Shown here piece by piece: positions 9,445-18,060 of a DNA stretch of 64,000 nucleotides. The DNA comes from Mycobacterium sp. 1164985.4. Its GTDB lineage: Bacteria > Actinomycetota > Actinomycetes > Mycobacteriales > Mycobacteriaceae. Position 1 is the stretch's first letter. Each line of letters starts with the position of its first letter. The stretch covers positions 119,403 through 183,402 of the forward strand of contig NZ_LZMD01000061.1 of NCBI RefSeq assembly GCF_001668575.1, written 5' to 3'. Below the pieces are notes generated by a model that searched no databases, was not told the origin of the DNA, and saw nothing but the letters and a program-made list of their open reading frames with translations. The position numbers and the translations under genes were made by a program.

Positions 9445-9855
9445 TCACGCATCGATGAGGTCCTGCCGATTCTGGCTCTCCAGCATCAACCGGTACTCGG
9501 GGAACAGGTTCTTGGCCTGCGGGATCAACTTGATCAACTTCGGCACCGGACCTTTCGCACGTACCGTTCCCTTGGCCATCGCCATCGTCAAGTTCACCTT
9601 CCCCAACCAGAACTTGTTCCCCGTGTCTGCCGACATGAACAACTCCACGTTGGGCACCGCGGTACTGGCCGCTCCGGTCTCCACCACCTTGTTCGGCATG
9701 TCCACCGTCACAACCGCATCCGGATCTGTGTAATGCACCCGCAACACCACACCCGAATTCGCGAGCTTGTCCGCCAGACCCTCCTTCTCCAAACCCCGCC
9801 GAAAGATCCCGCCCAGGAAGGCATAGACCTCGTCCTCGTCCCTAAATACCGCCAC
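9445..9855 (-). CDS. SCP2 sterol-carrier-like protein
   Basis: About 136 residues. The track of similarity begins at MAVFRDEDEVYAFLGGIF, so the GTG at 9855 is preferred to a TTG four codons earlier. The core (VELFMSADTGNKFWLGKVNL, then AMAKGTVRAKGPVPK) is typical of SCP2-like lipid-binding domains. The likely role is binding or presenting a hydrophobic substrate or acyl-CoA. It lies 48 bases before the acyl-CoA ligase, suggesting co-transcription. A pentanucleotide repeat lies just upstream. Confidence 0.75.
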   Translation of the reverse strand: MAVFRDEDEVYAFLGGIFRRGLEKEGLADKLANSGVVLRVHYTDPDAVVTVDMPNKVVETGAASTAVPNVELFMSADTGNKFWLGKVNLTMAMAKGTVRAKGPVPKLIKLIPQAKNLFPEYRLMLESQNRQDLIDA

Positions 9856-9880
9856 CGTCAACCTCAACTAACCTCATTGT

Positions 9881-9903
9881 CAGAACAGAACAGAACAGAA
9901 CAG
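9881..9903. repeat. Pentanucleotide tandem repeat (CAGAA x 4.6)
   Basis: CAGAA is repeated four times plus CAG, about 26 bases upstream of the SCP2-like start, in the place expected for its promoter or leader. Copy-number change here could alter promoter spacing. Confidence 0.8.
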
Positions 9904-10116
9904 GCACCGACTTCTGACGCTGCTCCTCCGGAAAGAATCGTCATGCTCGTTGGGAAACCCCACTAGGTCCTGATGCGCTGCGCCAAGGCGACCGCCGGGC
10001 AGCCGCTAGCGTTCCTTTGCCAGCGGGGCTGGATGGCAATTGTCACTGAAGTACCTCTCCAAGACACGCGTCGCATCCGCCGTCGTCGTTCCCACCGCCT
10101 ACGCACCGCCGGCACC

Positions 10117-11319
10117 TCAGTCCGAGCCGGCGAGCACCAGTTCGGCCCGTTCGACGGCGACTTGCTGCGTGATGACCCGCTTGCTGAACATGAAGTCGCG
10201 GGGACGGTTGATGCAGTCGGCGGCAAGAAGCTCGCCGGCACGGAGGTAGAAGCAGGTGAAGTCGCGCTCCCGGGTCGGGTCGCCGCTGAGGACGACCTCG
10301 TCGTACCCGGTGTTGAGACCGGCGATCTGGAGCTTGAGGTCGTATTGATCTGACCAGAACCATGGAAGGGCCGCTATCTTCTTGGACTTCCCACAGACGG
10401 TCGCGGCGGCGACCTTGGCCTGCTCGGCCGCGCTCGGCACGGACTCCAGGCGGATGCGACGGCCGTAACGGGCCATGTCGTGGCTGGCGCAGTCCCCGGC
10501 GGCCACGATGTCGGGGTCGCTAGTCCGGGCCTGATCGTCGATCACGACGCCGTTGTCGACGACCAGGCCCGCGGTGGCGGCGAGCTCGGTGTTCGGCTCC
10601 ACGCCGATGCCGACAATGACGAGGTCGGCGGGAATTGATTCGCCACCGGCCAGGATTACTTCGCGGACCCTGCCGTCGCCGGACAGAGCCTCGACCAGCG
10701 TGCCCGTCCGGATGTTGACGCCCTCCTCCCGGTGGATCCGGTCGAAGAACTCCGATACCTCCGGGGCGGTGACCCGTTCAAGGACGCGCCCGGTCGCCTC
10801 GAGCAGGGTGACCTCCAGACCCAGTGCACGCAACGAGGCGGCTGTCTCCAGTCCGATGTAGCCGCCGCCGACGATCACCGCCCGACGCCCGGGGCCGGCG
10901 GCCTCTCGGATCATCTCGCCGTCCGCGGCGGTGCGTAGGTAGAAGACTCCGGCCAGGTCCGCTCCCGGGGTGGGGAGCCGACGAGGCCGGGCGCCAGTGC
11001 ACAGCGCGAGCTTGTCGTAGGGCAGTGCGTCGCCGGTACTCAGCACGACATGACCAGCCGAGCGGTCGACCGCCGCCACCGTCGCATCCAGGAGTCGGAT
11101 CCGCTGCTTGGCGTAGAAATCCGAGTTGCGGATCGCGAGTTCGGCCAGTTCGCATTTGTCGGCCAGGTACGACTTGGACAGCGGGGGCCGCTGGTAGGGC
11201 AACGCCGACTCATCGCCGACGAGGACGATTTCGCCGTCCCACCCTTCTCGGCGAAGACTGGCGGCGAGCTGGGTGCCCGCGTGGCTGGCCCCCGCGATGA
11301 CCGCTCGCTGCACGGTCAT
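10117..11319 (-). CDS. Ferredoxin reductase of the CYP153 system
   Basis: 400-residue FAD/NAD(P)H-dependent reductase like putidaredoxin/rhodocoxin reductases. N-terminal FAD site VIAGASHAGTQLAASLR, second Rossmann site VIVGGGYIGLETAASLR, and C-terminal FAD motif ADIVAAGD-type (SDPDIVAAGDCASH). It passes electrons from NAD(P)H to the [2Fe-2S] ferredoxin. Its ATG overlaps the stop of the P450 gene by four bases (ATGA), so the two are translationally coupled. It is last of the three-gene unit. In Mycobacterium sp. HXN-1500 the equivalent gene is, from memory, ahpH. Confidence 0.9.
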   Translation of the reverse strand: MTVQRAVIAGASHAGTQLAASLRREGWDGEIVLVGDESALPYQRPPLSKSYLADKCELAELAIRNSDFYAKQRIRLLDATVAAVDRSAGHVVLSTGDALPYDKLALCTGARPRRLPTPGADLAGVFYLRTAADGEMIREAAGPGRRAVIVGGGYIGLETAASLRALGLEVTLLEATGRVLERVTAPEVSEFFDRIHREEGVNIRTGTLVEALSGDGRVREVILAGGESIPADLVIVGIGVEPNTELAATAGLVVDNGVVIDDQARTSDPDIVAAGDCASHDMARYGRRIRLESVPSAAEQAKVAAATVCGKSKKIAALPWFWSDQYDLKLQIAGLNTGYDEVVLSGDPTRERDFTCFYLRAGELLAADCINRPRDFMFSKRVITQQVAVERAELVLAGSD

Positions 11320-12707
11320 GCGCCACCTTTCGGGGTGAGGCGGACCATCAGCTTACTGATCCCCCTCACGAAGTTGGACTGCACGTACTCGGGCTCACCG
11401 ACGACCTCGATGTTCTCGAACCGCGGAAGCAGCTCCTCCCACAGGATCCGCAACTGCATCTCGGCCAGCCGGTTACCCATACAGCGGTGCACGCCGAAAC
11501 CGAAGGAGATGTGGTTACGGGCGTTGGCCCGATCGATAATCAGGTCATCGGGCCGATCGAACACGCGCTCGTCGCGGTTGCCCGAGGCGTACCACATCAG
11601 GACCTTGTCGCCCTTGCGGATGAACTGCCCGTTGAGCACAGTGTCGGCCTTGGCGATCCGGCGCATATGCGCGAGCGGGGTTTGCCACCGGATGATCTCC
11701 GAGACCATGTTGGGGATCAGCTCGGGGTTCGCCTTCAGCTTCTCAAACTGGTCAGGGAACTCGTTCAGCGCCAGAACACCACCGCTCATGGAATTGCGGG
11801 TCGTATCGTTGCCACCCACGATCAGCAATACCAAGTTGCCCAAGAACTCCATCGGGCGATCGATCAGGTCCTTGGTGCTCTCGTCGCTCTGCAACATGGT
11901 GATCAGATCGAAGCCGGGCAGCTCTCCGGCAGCTGTCCGGGCTGCCTTGTCCCGCCAGTGAGCGCTGAGACCTCTAGCCATATCGACCATGCCGCGAAAT
12001 ATCTCGTCGTTGTCCGAGGGCCCACCGTTGGCTTGCTCCATGGAGGTGGCGAGATCGGACCATTGGACGAGCTTGCGCCGCTGCTCGAACGGGAAGTCCA
12101 GCAGCGTGGCCAGCATGCGCGCGGTTAGCTCGATCGAGACGTGCTGCACCCAGTTGAACGGTTCGCCAAGCGGCAGAGCGTCGAGCACGTCTACCACCCG
12201 CTCGCGGATGAGGCCCTCCATCTCACGCAGGTTCTTCGGTGCGACCACACCCTGGACAGCCTGCCGTTGCCGGTCGTGTTTTGGGGGGTCCATCGCGATG
12301 AACATCGCAATGTCGAGGAAGCGCGGCGGGCTCCCGATGACGATGAACGGCTCGGAGGAGAAGACCTCGTGGTTCTTGTCGACGGCCACGATGTCGGCAT
12401 GCCGCGTCACCGACCAGAACGGGCCGAACGCGCTGTGGGCCTGATAGTGCACGGGAGCCTCGTTGCGTAGGCGCTCGTAATAGGACTTCCAGCGACCCTG
12501 ACGATAGAGGAAAGGATTGCTAAGGTCGATGTCGGTCAGTTCAACCTCGTCAGCCGGCGGGATCGGTCGCTCGATGAAGATTTTTTCACCGTTGGTGCCG
12601 GTGACCCAGCGCCGCGTTCTGTCGTAGAGGTGGGCGCCCTGGATTATTCGGTCCATCGGAATTGTTGCCTGAGCCTTGGCAGTGACTGCCTCGCGAATAT
12701 TGCTCAC
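11316..12707 (-). CDS. cyp153A: Cytochrome P450, CYP153 family alkane hydroxylase
   Basis: 463 residues. Haem-binding loop FGFGVHRCMGNRLAE with ligand Cys409, I-helix GGNDTTRNS, and EIIRW as the ExxR helix. The N-terminal region (GRWKSYYERLRNEAPVHY) and FGPFWSVTRH match the CYP153 family closely. Members hydroxylate medium-chain n-alkanes, and sometimes cyclic or terpenoid substrates, at the terminal carbon. The ferredoxin is 20 bases upstream and the reductase overlaps downstream, so the full electron chain is present. This matches the HXN-1500 CYP153A6 arrangement. A cytosolic P450 with no membrane anchor. Regulated, probably, by the divergent AraC-type gene. Confidence 0.92.
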   Translation of the reverse strand: MSNIREAVTAKAQATIPMDRIIQGAHLYDRTRRWVTGTNGEKIFIERPIPPADEVELTDIDLSNPFLYRQGRWKSYYERLRNEAPVHYQAHSAFGPFWSVTRHADIVAVDKNHEVFSSEPFIVIGSPPRFLDIAMFIAMDPPKHDRQRQAVQGVVAPKNLREMEGLIRERVVDVLDALPLGEPFNWVQHVSIELTARMLATLLDFPFEQRRKLVQWSDLATSMEQANGGPSDNDEIFRGMVDMARGLSAHWRDKAARTAAGELPGFDLITMLQSDESTKDLIDRPMEFLGNLVLLIVGGNDTTRNSMSGGVLALNEFPDQFEKLKANPELIPNMVSEIIRWQTPLAHMRRIAKADTVLNGQFIRKGDKVLMWYASGNRDERVFDRPDDLIIDRANARNHISFGFGVHRCMGNRLAEMQLRILWEELLPRFENIEVVGEPEYVQSNFVRGISKLMVRLTPKGGA

Positions 12708-12727
12708 GTCTCACCTCTCTTTCGTCA

Positions 12728-13048
12728 TCACAGTTGGAACTCGGGCAGATGGACGATCAAACCGTCCCACGCCTCAGAGACCTGCATCTGGCAGGACAGC
12801 CGGGAGGTCGGCTGACGCTCGGGGTTCATCGCGAGCATCTCCTCTTCATTGGCCCCGGAGAGGCCGACCCGATCGGACCATTGCGGATCGACGATCACAT
12901 GGCAGGTGCCGCACGCGGCTTCGCCTCCGCAGTCGCCGTCGATGCCGGGCACCGCATTGTTGGTCGCGACCCGCATCAGTGACTGACCTTCCTCGAGAGG
13001 CGCCTCATACTTCTCGCCGCCGTGGGAGACAAATGTGACAACTGCCAT
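12728..13048 (-). CDS. [2Fe-2S] ferredoxin of the CYP153 system
   Basis: 106 residues with cluster ligands Cys40, Cys46, Cys49 and Cys86 (C-x5-C-x2-C-x36-C), the adrenodoxin/putidaredoxin pattern. It shuttles single electrons from the reductase to the P450. ATG at 13048 has AAGGAG upstream. It is the first gene of the operon. Between it and the divergent regulator lie 117 bases with ACTTG repeats. Confidence 0.92.
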   Translation of the reverse strand: MAVVTFVSHGGEKYEAPLEEGQSLMRVATNNAVPGIDGDCGGEAACGTCHVIVDPQWSDRVGLSGANEEEMLAMNPERQPTSRLSCQMQVSEAWDGLIVHLPEFQL

Positions 13049-13075
13049 AGCCAGGCTCCTTGCGTGTCCTCAGTT

Positions 13076-13139
13076 ACTTGACACAAGTCTTGCGCCAGAT
13101 GAGCGCTGCGGCTATGTTCGCCGGAGTCAGAAACTTGTG
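13076..13139. promoter_or_regulatory. Divergent promoter region with ACTTG inverted repeats
   Basis: ACTTG at 13076-13080 and CAAGT at 13084-13088 form a perfect 5+3+5 inverted repeat. A further ACTTGTG at 13133-13139 is the inverse of CACAAGT at 13082-13088. These three half-sites occupy the 117 bases between the ferredoxin and AraC-type genes and are candidate regulator sites. TTGACA at 13078-13083 overlaps the first site. Confidence 0.5.
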
Positions 13140-13165
13140 ATTTCGGCTCAAAGGGGCCATGGTCA

Positions 13166-14176
13166 GTGAACCCCAATGACGCGGGTGTGCCCCCACTCGC
13201 ATTCGTGCAAATGCTCGAGAGCCCGGCGTTTGACCCAGACGCCGTCGCGCGGCTTCGCAACATCATGGCTCGCGAAGGAACCGACGAGGCGACGCTGATT
13301 CAGCGTGATATCCAGGCCCCGTTACGGTGGTTTCGTGAGGCGTACCCCGGTCTAGACATCGATCAGGCAACGCTGCTCGGATTTGCGTTAGCCGAACAGG
13401 CACAGTTGACGTCCTTCGGCCCGCTGAGTGTTCCGCTGGTCAGCGCGGGCTCAGTGGCCGAGATCGTAGAGCTGCTGACTTATCTGCCGTTGATCACGAC
13501 GGCTGTCAAAGCACAGTTTCATCCAGATGACCAAGGCCTCACCGTCGGGCTCTGGGGACACACCAGCGATCGTGCCCTGGACTGCCTCGCCGTCACGTAC
13601 GCCGGGTTGGCGTTGTTGCGACTGCTGGACATGCTCGTCCGTGCGGCGCCGACCCTCACACTCCACTTGAGTTGGCCAGCGCCCGCCGCCTTGAAAGATC
13701 GCGAGGACGACCTTACCGCCGGGCGCCTGTTCTTCGACGCTCCGATGTCCTTCCTCCATGTTCCCGCGGACACGCTCAACGAGGTGTGCCGGTTCTCCGA
13801 TCCCGTCGCATACCGACTCGCCATCGTCGATCTGCAGCGAACTCTCGACCAGCGGAGCGAAACCACGTCGTTCTCGGAGAAGGTGAGACGGCTGCTGCAG
13901 AAGGAGCCCGGACGCCGAAGTAAACATTGGTTCGCACATGAGCTGTCGATGTCCACCAGCACACTCAAGCGGCGCCTCTCCGAAGAGGAGACCACCTTTC
14001 GCGAGTTGCGCCAAGCATTCCTGCGCGAGCGCGCGATGCTGCAGCTACTCGACCGATCCCTATCGGTGAGTGAGATCGCCACGGATCTCGGATACAGCGA
14101 CCTCGCCAACTTCTCACACGCCTTCAAGCGATGGACCGGCCGCTCTCCGAGCGAGTTTCGGCTCTCACCACATTGA
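13166..14176 (+). CDS. AraC-family regulator of the alkane operon (predicted)
   Basis: 336 residues from a GTG at 13166, with AAAGGGG about 10 bases upstream. The N-terminal about 200 residues resemble the arabinose-binding-type domain found in OruR/ArgR-like AraC regulators. The C-terminal two helix-turn-helices include MSTSTLKRRLSEEETTFREL and DLGYSDLANFSHAFKRWTG, the classic AraC signature. Divergent from the CYP153 operon, so it likely activates it on sensing an alkane or its product. An IS remnant begins directly after its stop. Confidence 0.85.
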   Translation: MNPNDAGVPPLAFVQMLESPAFDPDAVARLRNIMAREGTDEATLIQRDIQAPLRWFREAYPGLDIDQATLLGFALAEQAQLTSFGPLSVPLVSAGSVAEIVELLTYLPLITTAVKAQFHPDDQGLTVGLWGHTSDRALDCLAVTYAGLALLRLLDMLVRAAPTLTLHLSWPAPAALKDREDDLTAGRLFFDAPMSFLHVPADTLNEVCRFSDPVAYRLAIVDLQRTLDQRSETTSFSEKVRRLLQKEPGRRSKHWFAHELSMSTSTLKRRLSEEETTFRELRQAFLRERAMLQLLDRSLSVSEIATDLGYSDLANFSHAFKRWTGRSPSEFRLSPH

Positions 14177-14179
14177 GCT

Positions 14180-14680
14180 GTCCCGGCGGGTCCGGAGATC
14201 CCGACCTTTGCGGCGTCTTTCTGCAGCGTCGCCTCTCCCCGGGTGTTCGATGAAGGCCCGAGCCTGCGCGCCGGGCAGCAGATTCACCCGGTCACACAAG
14301 CCGGCCAGATGCTCGGCCAGCACCGAATCCAATTGGCGGGCATAACCGAAAGTGAACTCCCGCAACAGCGTTCCCATCGTTGACGGGGGATACACCCGGC
14401 GGAAAAAGGGTTTTTATGCCGCCAGCGCGGACCAGGTCGACATCATCGATGTAATCCGCGCCCGCGTACATGCTCGCGATCAGGGTGGCCAGTTTCGGAG
14501 CCGGATTGGCCGACCTCGACTTGACCCTGGGAGCTGCGATGTGAATCTTGTTGGCCAACAACTCCGATAGGCCTGCCTGCTCAGCCAGCGCCATCACCGG
14601 CACCAGGCCCGCGCACGACACCAGATGTCCTCATCGAACACATCGGACCGCGGGGTGAACGTGTGGGACACTCGCGCCGG
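14180..14680 (-). pseudogene. IS1380-type transposase N-terminal remnant
   Basis: Minus-strand fragments in three frames read as one transposase. VSHTFTPRSDVFDED (about 14632-14675) is followed by a frameshift; then AGLVPVMALAEQAGLSELL through NPAPKLATLIASMYAGAD to VDLVRAGGIKTLF; then a second frameshift near 14395; then MGTLLREFTFGYARQLDSV and LLPGAQARAFI. Similarity then stops, so only about 130 of the usual 450 or more residues remain. The layout fits mycobacterial IS1380-family transposases. It abuts the stop of the AraC-type gene. No intact terminal repeats were seen. Confidence 0.7.
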
Positions 14681-14818
14681 AAGTGCCGTTCTCGAACTGG
14701 ACCGATTGTTGCCTGAACAATATCAATCTTCCCAGCTCAGAACGCACTTTCCTTATCCCGACACCCCGACAAACAGTCCATTGTCAGTGGATCGAGGCTA
14801 AGACCGCTCAAGTCACAG

Positions 14819-15436
14819 CTATCTATAGCCAACGCCGAGGTAGCGGAGCGCCACCCGCGAGATCCGCGCACCCGTGGTGGCGATGTCCGCGGAGGGAAGG
14901 ACGACGTGACTCACGGTGAGCCGCACCAGAACGTCTGCGACCTCCTCGACGTCTTCGGAGTCGAGATCGGCGAAGTGGTCGTGAAACCACGCGACCAAAG
15001 CCGCGGAGGAGAGCTGGAGCAGGGACGCCGATGTCGGCAGGAGAGGAAGAACGCCCGTCGTCGGCGCACCGGCGCGATCATCCCCTGAGTGGCTGGACGT
15101 CAGCACCGACTTCAGGAGCGGACTGGCTTCTGCTTCACGCAGGGTGAACCGCACCGCTGCGGTGATGCCGCCCTGAACGTCGCCGGTGTGTTCGGCGAGG
15201 ATGGCGTGGATACCCTCCAGGAAGCGCTGACCCTCGGCCACCACGAGCGCGTCACCAAGTCCCTGCTTATCGCCGAACTCCTTGTATAGCGTCGGTCGGG
15301 AGACGCCGACAAGTTCGGCGACCTCACTCACTCGGACTTGTTCCCAGCCCTTCTCAATGGTGAGTTCCCGTGTCGCCCTCAAGACCTGCTCGCGGATATG
15401 TCGGCGAAACGACATCCGCGCCGAATCAGTTGGCAT
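14819..15436 (-). CDS. TetR-family transcriptional regulator
   Basis: 205 residues from the ATG at 15436; the frame extends to a TTG at 15493 that overlaps the stop of the hydrolase gene, and either start is possible. N-terminal TetR helix-turn-helix: RHIREQVLRATRELTIEKGW, then VAELVGVSRPTLYKEFGDKQ. It follows a hydrolase and a thioesterase on the same strand, so it may autoregulate that three-gene unit. The ligand is unknown. Confidence 0.82.
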   Translation of the reverse strand: MPTDSARMSFRRHIREQVLRATRELTIEKGWEQVRVSEVAELVGVSRPTLYKEFGDKQGLGDALVVAEGQRFLEGIHAILAEHTGDVQGGITAAVRFTLREAEASPLLKSVLTSSHSGDDRAGAPTTGVLPLLPTSASLLQLSSAALVAWFHDHFADLDSEDVEEVADVLVRLTVSHVVLPSADIATTGARISRVALRYLGVGYR

Positions 15437-15489
15437 ACGAGCAGAATAGGTGGCGAACTGGGATCTCCCGCGCAGCCCGACGACTGGCG

Positions 15490-16401
15490 TCAAACGGTAC
15501 GGTCGAGAAAGTCGACGACCGCCGTCGAGAATGCGTCGTTGTTGTCGCCAGCAACCATGTGGCCCGCGCCCGACACGTCAACGGTTTGCGCGTGGGGAAC
15601 CAAGGTGAGGAAATCCTTCACTGTCTCTTCGGAGACTATGTCCGACAGCAGGCCGCGGACCAGCAGCGCCGGCGCGGACACCTGTCGCGCGCCATCGACA
15701 AGGAATGCGCTCATCATCTCGAACTCCTCTGCGCCGTCGTCTGAATCACTCTGCAGGAACTGAAAATTCGACGTCGCAAACGCCGGATCCCATCGCCAGG
15801 CCCAGCGACCGTCTCCACGTCGGCGGAGGACTTTTTGAAGGCCGTCGACGTTTTCGGGGCGAGGGCGGTGCGGGTTGTAGGCGGCGATCACGTCAGCGGC
15901 CGACTCTAGGCTGTCGAAACCTTCGGGATGGGCCGACATGAACGATAGGACTCGGCGGGCGCCGTGCATCTGCATTCGCGGAGTGATGTCAACCAGGACG
16001 ACGGCCTGCCATAGCTCCGATGGGGCGAGCAAGTGCGTGCCGAGGATGGTCAAACCGCCCAACGATGCCCCGATCGCGGCAACTGGGCGGGCGGAGCCGG
16101 CGTACGCGCGCACGGCCAACAGGTCGGACCCCAGCCGTTCGATGTCATAGCGTCCGTCTGGATCCCAGTCGCTGTCACCATGTCCCCTTGCGTCGTAGGC
16201 GGCAACGGTGTAGCCCCGCTGATGCAATCGTTGGGCGGTGACATCCCAGGCGTGCCGGCTCTGACCACCGCCGTGAAGGAGCAACACGACCGCCCGCGGT
16301 CCGTCACAGCGGTAGAAGTCGACCGCCAGCGAGAGCCCATCCACCGTGGGCACGCGCTCGACGACAGGAGCGGACGAATCATGTGCTCTGTTTGCAGACA
16401 T
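15490..16401 (-). CDS. Alpha/beta-fold hydrolase
   Basis: 303 residues. Oxyanion-hole segment LLLHGGGQSRHAWD, nucleophile elbow GASLGG (Ser), C-terminal catalytic His in SGAGHMVAGD, and an acid in LLVRGLLSDIVSEETV. The ATG at 16401 shares one base with the stop of the thioesterase gene (TGATG). The substrate is unknown; an esterase, lipase or ring-opening hydrolase would fit. Neighbours suggest acyl or cyclic-compound catabolism. Confidence 0.82.
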   Translation of the reverse strand: MSANRAHDSSAPVVERVPTVDGLSLAVDFYRCDGPRAVVLLLHGGGQSRHAWDVTAQRLHQRGYTVAAYDARGHGDSDWDPDGRYDIERLGSDLLAVRAYAGSARPVAAIGASLGGLTILGTHLLAPSELWQAVVLVDITPRMQMHGARRVLSFMSAHPEGFDSLESAADVIAAYNPHRPRPENVDGLQKVLRRRGDGRWAWRWDPAFATSNFQFLQSDSDDGAEEFEMMSAFLVDGARQVSAPALLVRGLLSDIVSEETVKDFLTLVPHAQTVDVSGAGHMVAGDNNDAFSTAVVDFLDRTV

Positions 16402-16844
16402 CAAGAGATGGCCTTCGGTGCGACGACGGTGACGGTGCCCTGCGCCGCACACACCGCTCTGCCGTCGTTGCAGATGTCGATACGTGCCACACCGCTGGTT
16501 CTGCCCAGCGAGATGATCTCAGCCGTGGCTACACAGGTTCCGCTGGAGACTGGACGAAGCAAATTCAGTTTGAACTCCGTCGTCGCGACCCAGGATCCCA
16601 TCGGAATCACGGGATAAAACACCACTCCAAGGCAATGGTCGACCATGGCCGACAAGCAGCCGCCATGCAAGTTGCCGAAAGGCGTCTTCAGGTCGTCGCG
16701 TGCGTCCATCTCCGCGACGAGCCGTCCAGCAGTGAATTCAGTGTGCCGGAAGCCGAGGTAACCGGCCAGCCCGCCCGTGGTTTCTGCTGCGCTCTGCAGT
16801 TGTTCAGCGACCTGCTGGTTGAACGCGGTGAACTGCACAGACAT
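16401..16844 (-). CDS. PaaI-family acyl-CoA thioesterase
   Basis: 147-residue hotdog-fold protein. The motif TPFGNLHGGCLSAMVDHCLG carries the family HGG and Asp. It likely hydrolyses acyl- or aryl-CoA. First of a thioesterase, hydrolase and TetR set on the minus strand. No signal peptide. Confidence 0.82.
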   Translation of the reverse strand: MSVQFTAFNQQVAEQLQSAAETTGGLAGYLGFRHTEFTAGRLVAEMDARDDLKTPFGNLHGGCLSAMVDHCLGVVFYPVIPMGSWVATTEFKLNLLRPVSSGTCVATAEIISLGRTSGVARIDICNDGRAVCAAQGTVTVVAPKAIS

Positions 16845-16891
16845 GTCCGGCCTCCTACCTCAGCTGTGGTTGAGACATTACGCCTTGTCTG

Positions 16892-17521
16892 TCACATCGG
16901 TCGACAATGGTCGCTCGCCAGGATTGCGGGAAGGAGAAACCTTGAAAGAAATGTCCGGAGCCCGTCACGACTGCGCTCCCGCGGTCCTCGAACAGTCAGC
17001 AGGCTCAGTATCGTGCGGAGAACCCACTCGGCGGCGTCGTCGACGGAGACGCCCGGTTCTACGTAACTCCAGTGTCTCCTGAAGATGGGACGGAGAAACT
17101 CGGTGACGAGTTCGAAGAGTGACGTCGAGGTCCCCGCCGCGAGGCCAACGCCGGCGAGTTCCTCGTCGCTGCCGAACAACAATCCGATGATCTCTTCGCG
17201 GCGCGCGGCCTCAACTGTGTATTCCACGAAATCGACGAGAGCGGAGCCCAGATCGGTGTGCTCCGCGATCCGGGGGTTGATGCGATCGAGATAGCGCTCG
17301 GCGGCGCGAATGATGACGCCCGACATCACCGCCTCCCGATTAGGGAAGTAGCGATACACCGTTGCCCTGGAGACACCCGCTGTTCTGCCGATGTCCTCCA
17401 TGGTCGTGCCTACCACGCCGCAACTCTCTAGGCACCGCTCGGCAGCATCTAGCAATCGGTCGCGAGCGGAATCACGATCTGACGGCGCGGCGGCACCCCA
17501 TCGCACCAACTTCGTCGACAC
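16892..17521 (-). CDS. TetR-family transcriptional regulator
   Basis: About 209 residues from a GTG at 17521; the open frame has an ATG at 17584, but the extra segment does not look like a TetR arm. Helix-turn-helix: ARDRLLDAAERCLESCGVVG, GRTAGVSRATVYRYFPNREA. It lies divergent from the thiolase-remnant/alcohol dehydrogenase genes at 17626 and 47 bases upstream of the thioesterase gene, so it could control either side. Confidence 0.82.
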   Translation of the reverse strand: MSTKLVRWGAAAPSDRDSARDRLLDAAERCLESCGVVGTTMEDIGRTAGVSRATVYRYFPNREAVMSGVIIRAAERYLDRINPRIAEHTDLGSALVDFVEYTVEAARREEIIGLLFGSDEELAGVGLAAGTSTSLFELVTEFLRPIFRRHWSYVEPGVSVDDAAEWVLRTILSLLTVRGPRERSRDGLRTFLSRFLLPAILASDHCRPM

Positions 17522-17625
17522 AACAGCCAGTATGCCGCGGGCGCACACCATTGTGGCTTGACTGCAGATATGACACCATCGCATTCGTGTCTCACAACAG
17601 CCCGTGGCCCTGAGCGAGTGATCGA

Positions 17626-18060
17626 TTGTCGGTAGAAGCGCGTACTCCGGTGGCGGTCGGCGTAGGCGAAGTCACCCATCGCGGGGACGACGTCGTCACC
17701 GGCCTCGGTTGGTATTCGACGAAACATTCGGTCGGTGTGTGGTCGGCCACCCCTCCACCAACCGGGTGGCGACTGATCGACACGGCAGACGAACAAACTC
17801 CGATCGATTCATCGCGGCTGGCCGTCGCAGGCGTCGACGAGGCGACCGGTCGCGCGACAGTGGACGGGTACACGGTCGAATACGACCGAGACGGGCGACC
17901 TCGATGGACACCGACCATCGCGCACCTGTCCGACGGGCGAAGAGTCGTCGCACGCAGCGACGATCCGCAGATTGCCGAGGCGATGGCGGGCGAGATGTAC
18001 GTTGGCAGAACGGTTTGCCTCCGAAACACAGGGTCGTCCACGGGATTCGAGCTTCCATGA
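17626..18060 (+). pseudogene. Thiolase-like protein with catalytic core deleted
   Basis: 144 residues. The first about 25 (RTPVAVGVGEVTHRGDD) look like the very start of a mycobacterial SCP2-thiolase-like protein (TLP1 type). From LGWYSTKHSVGVWSATPP on, it matches only the C-terminal end plus the extra C-terminal domain of such proteins. About 350 central residues, including the active-site Cys and His, are absent, yet the frame is open throughout. This reads as an in-frame internal deletion. The stop overlaps the start of the alcohol dehydrogenase (ATGA), so the coupling is preserved. It cannot be a working thiolase; a binding role is possible. Confidence 0.6.
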
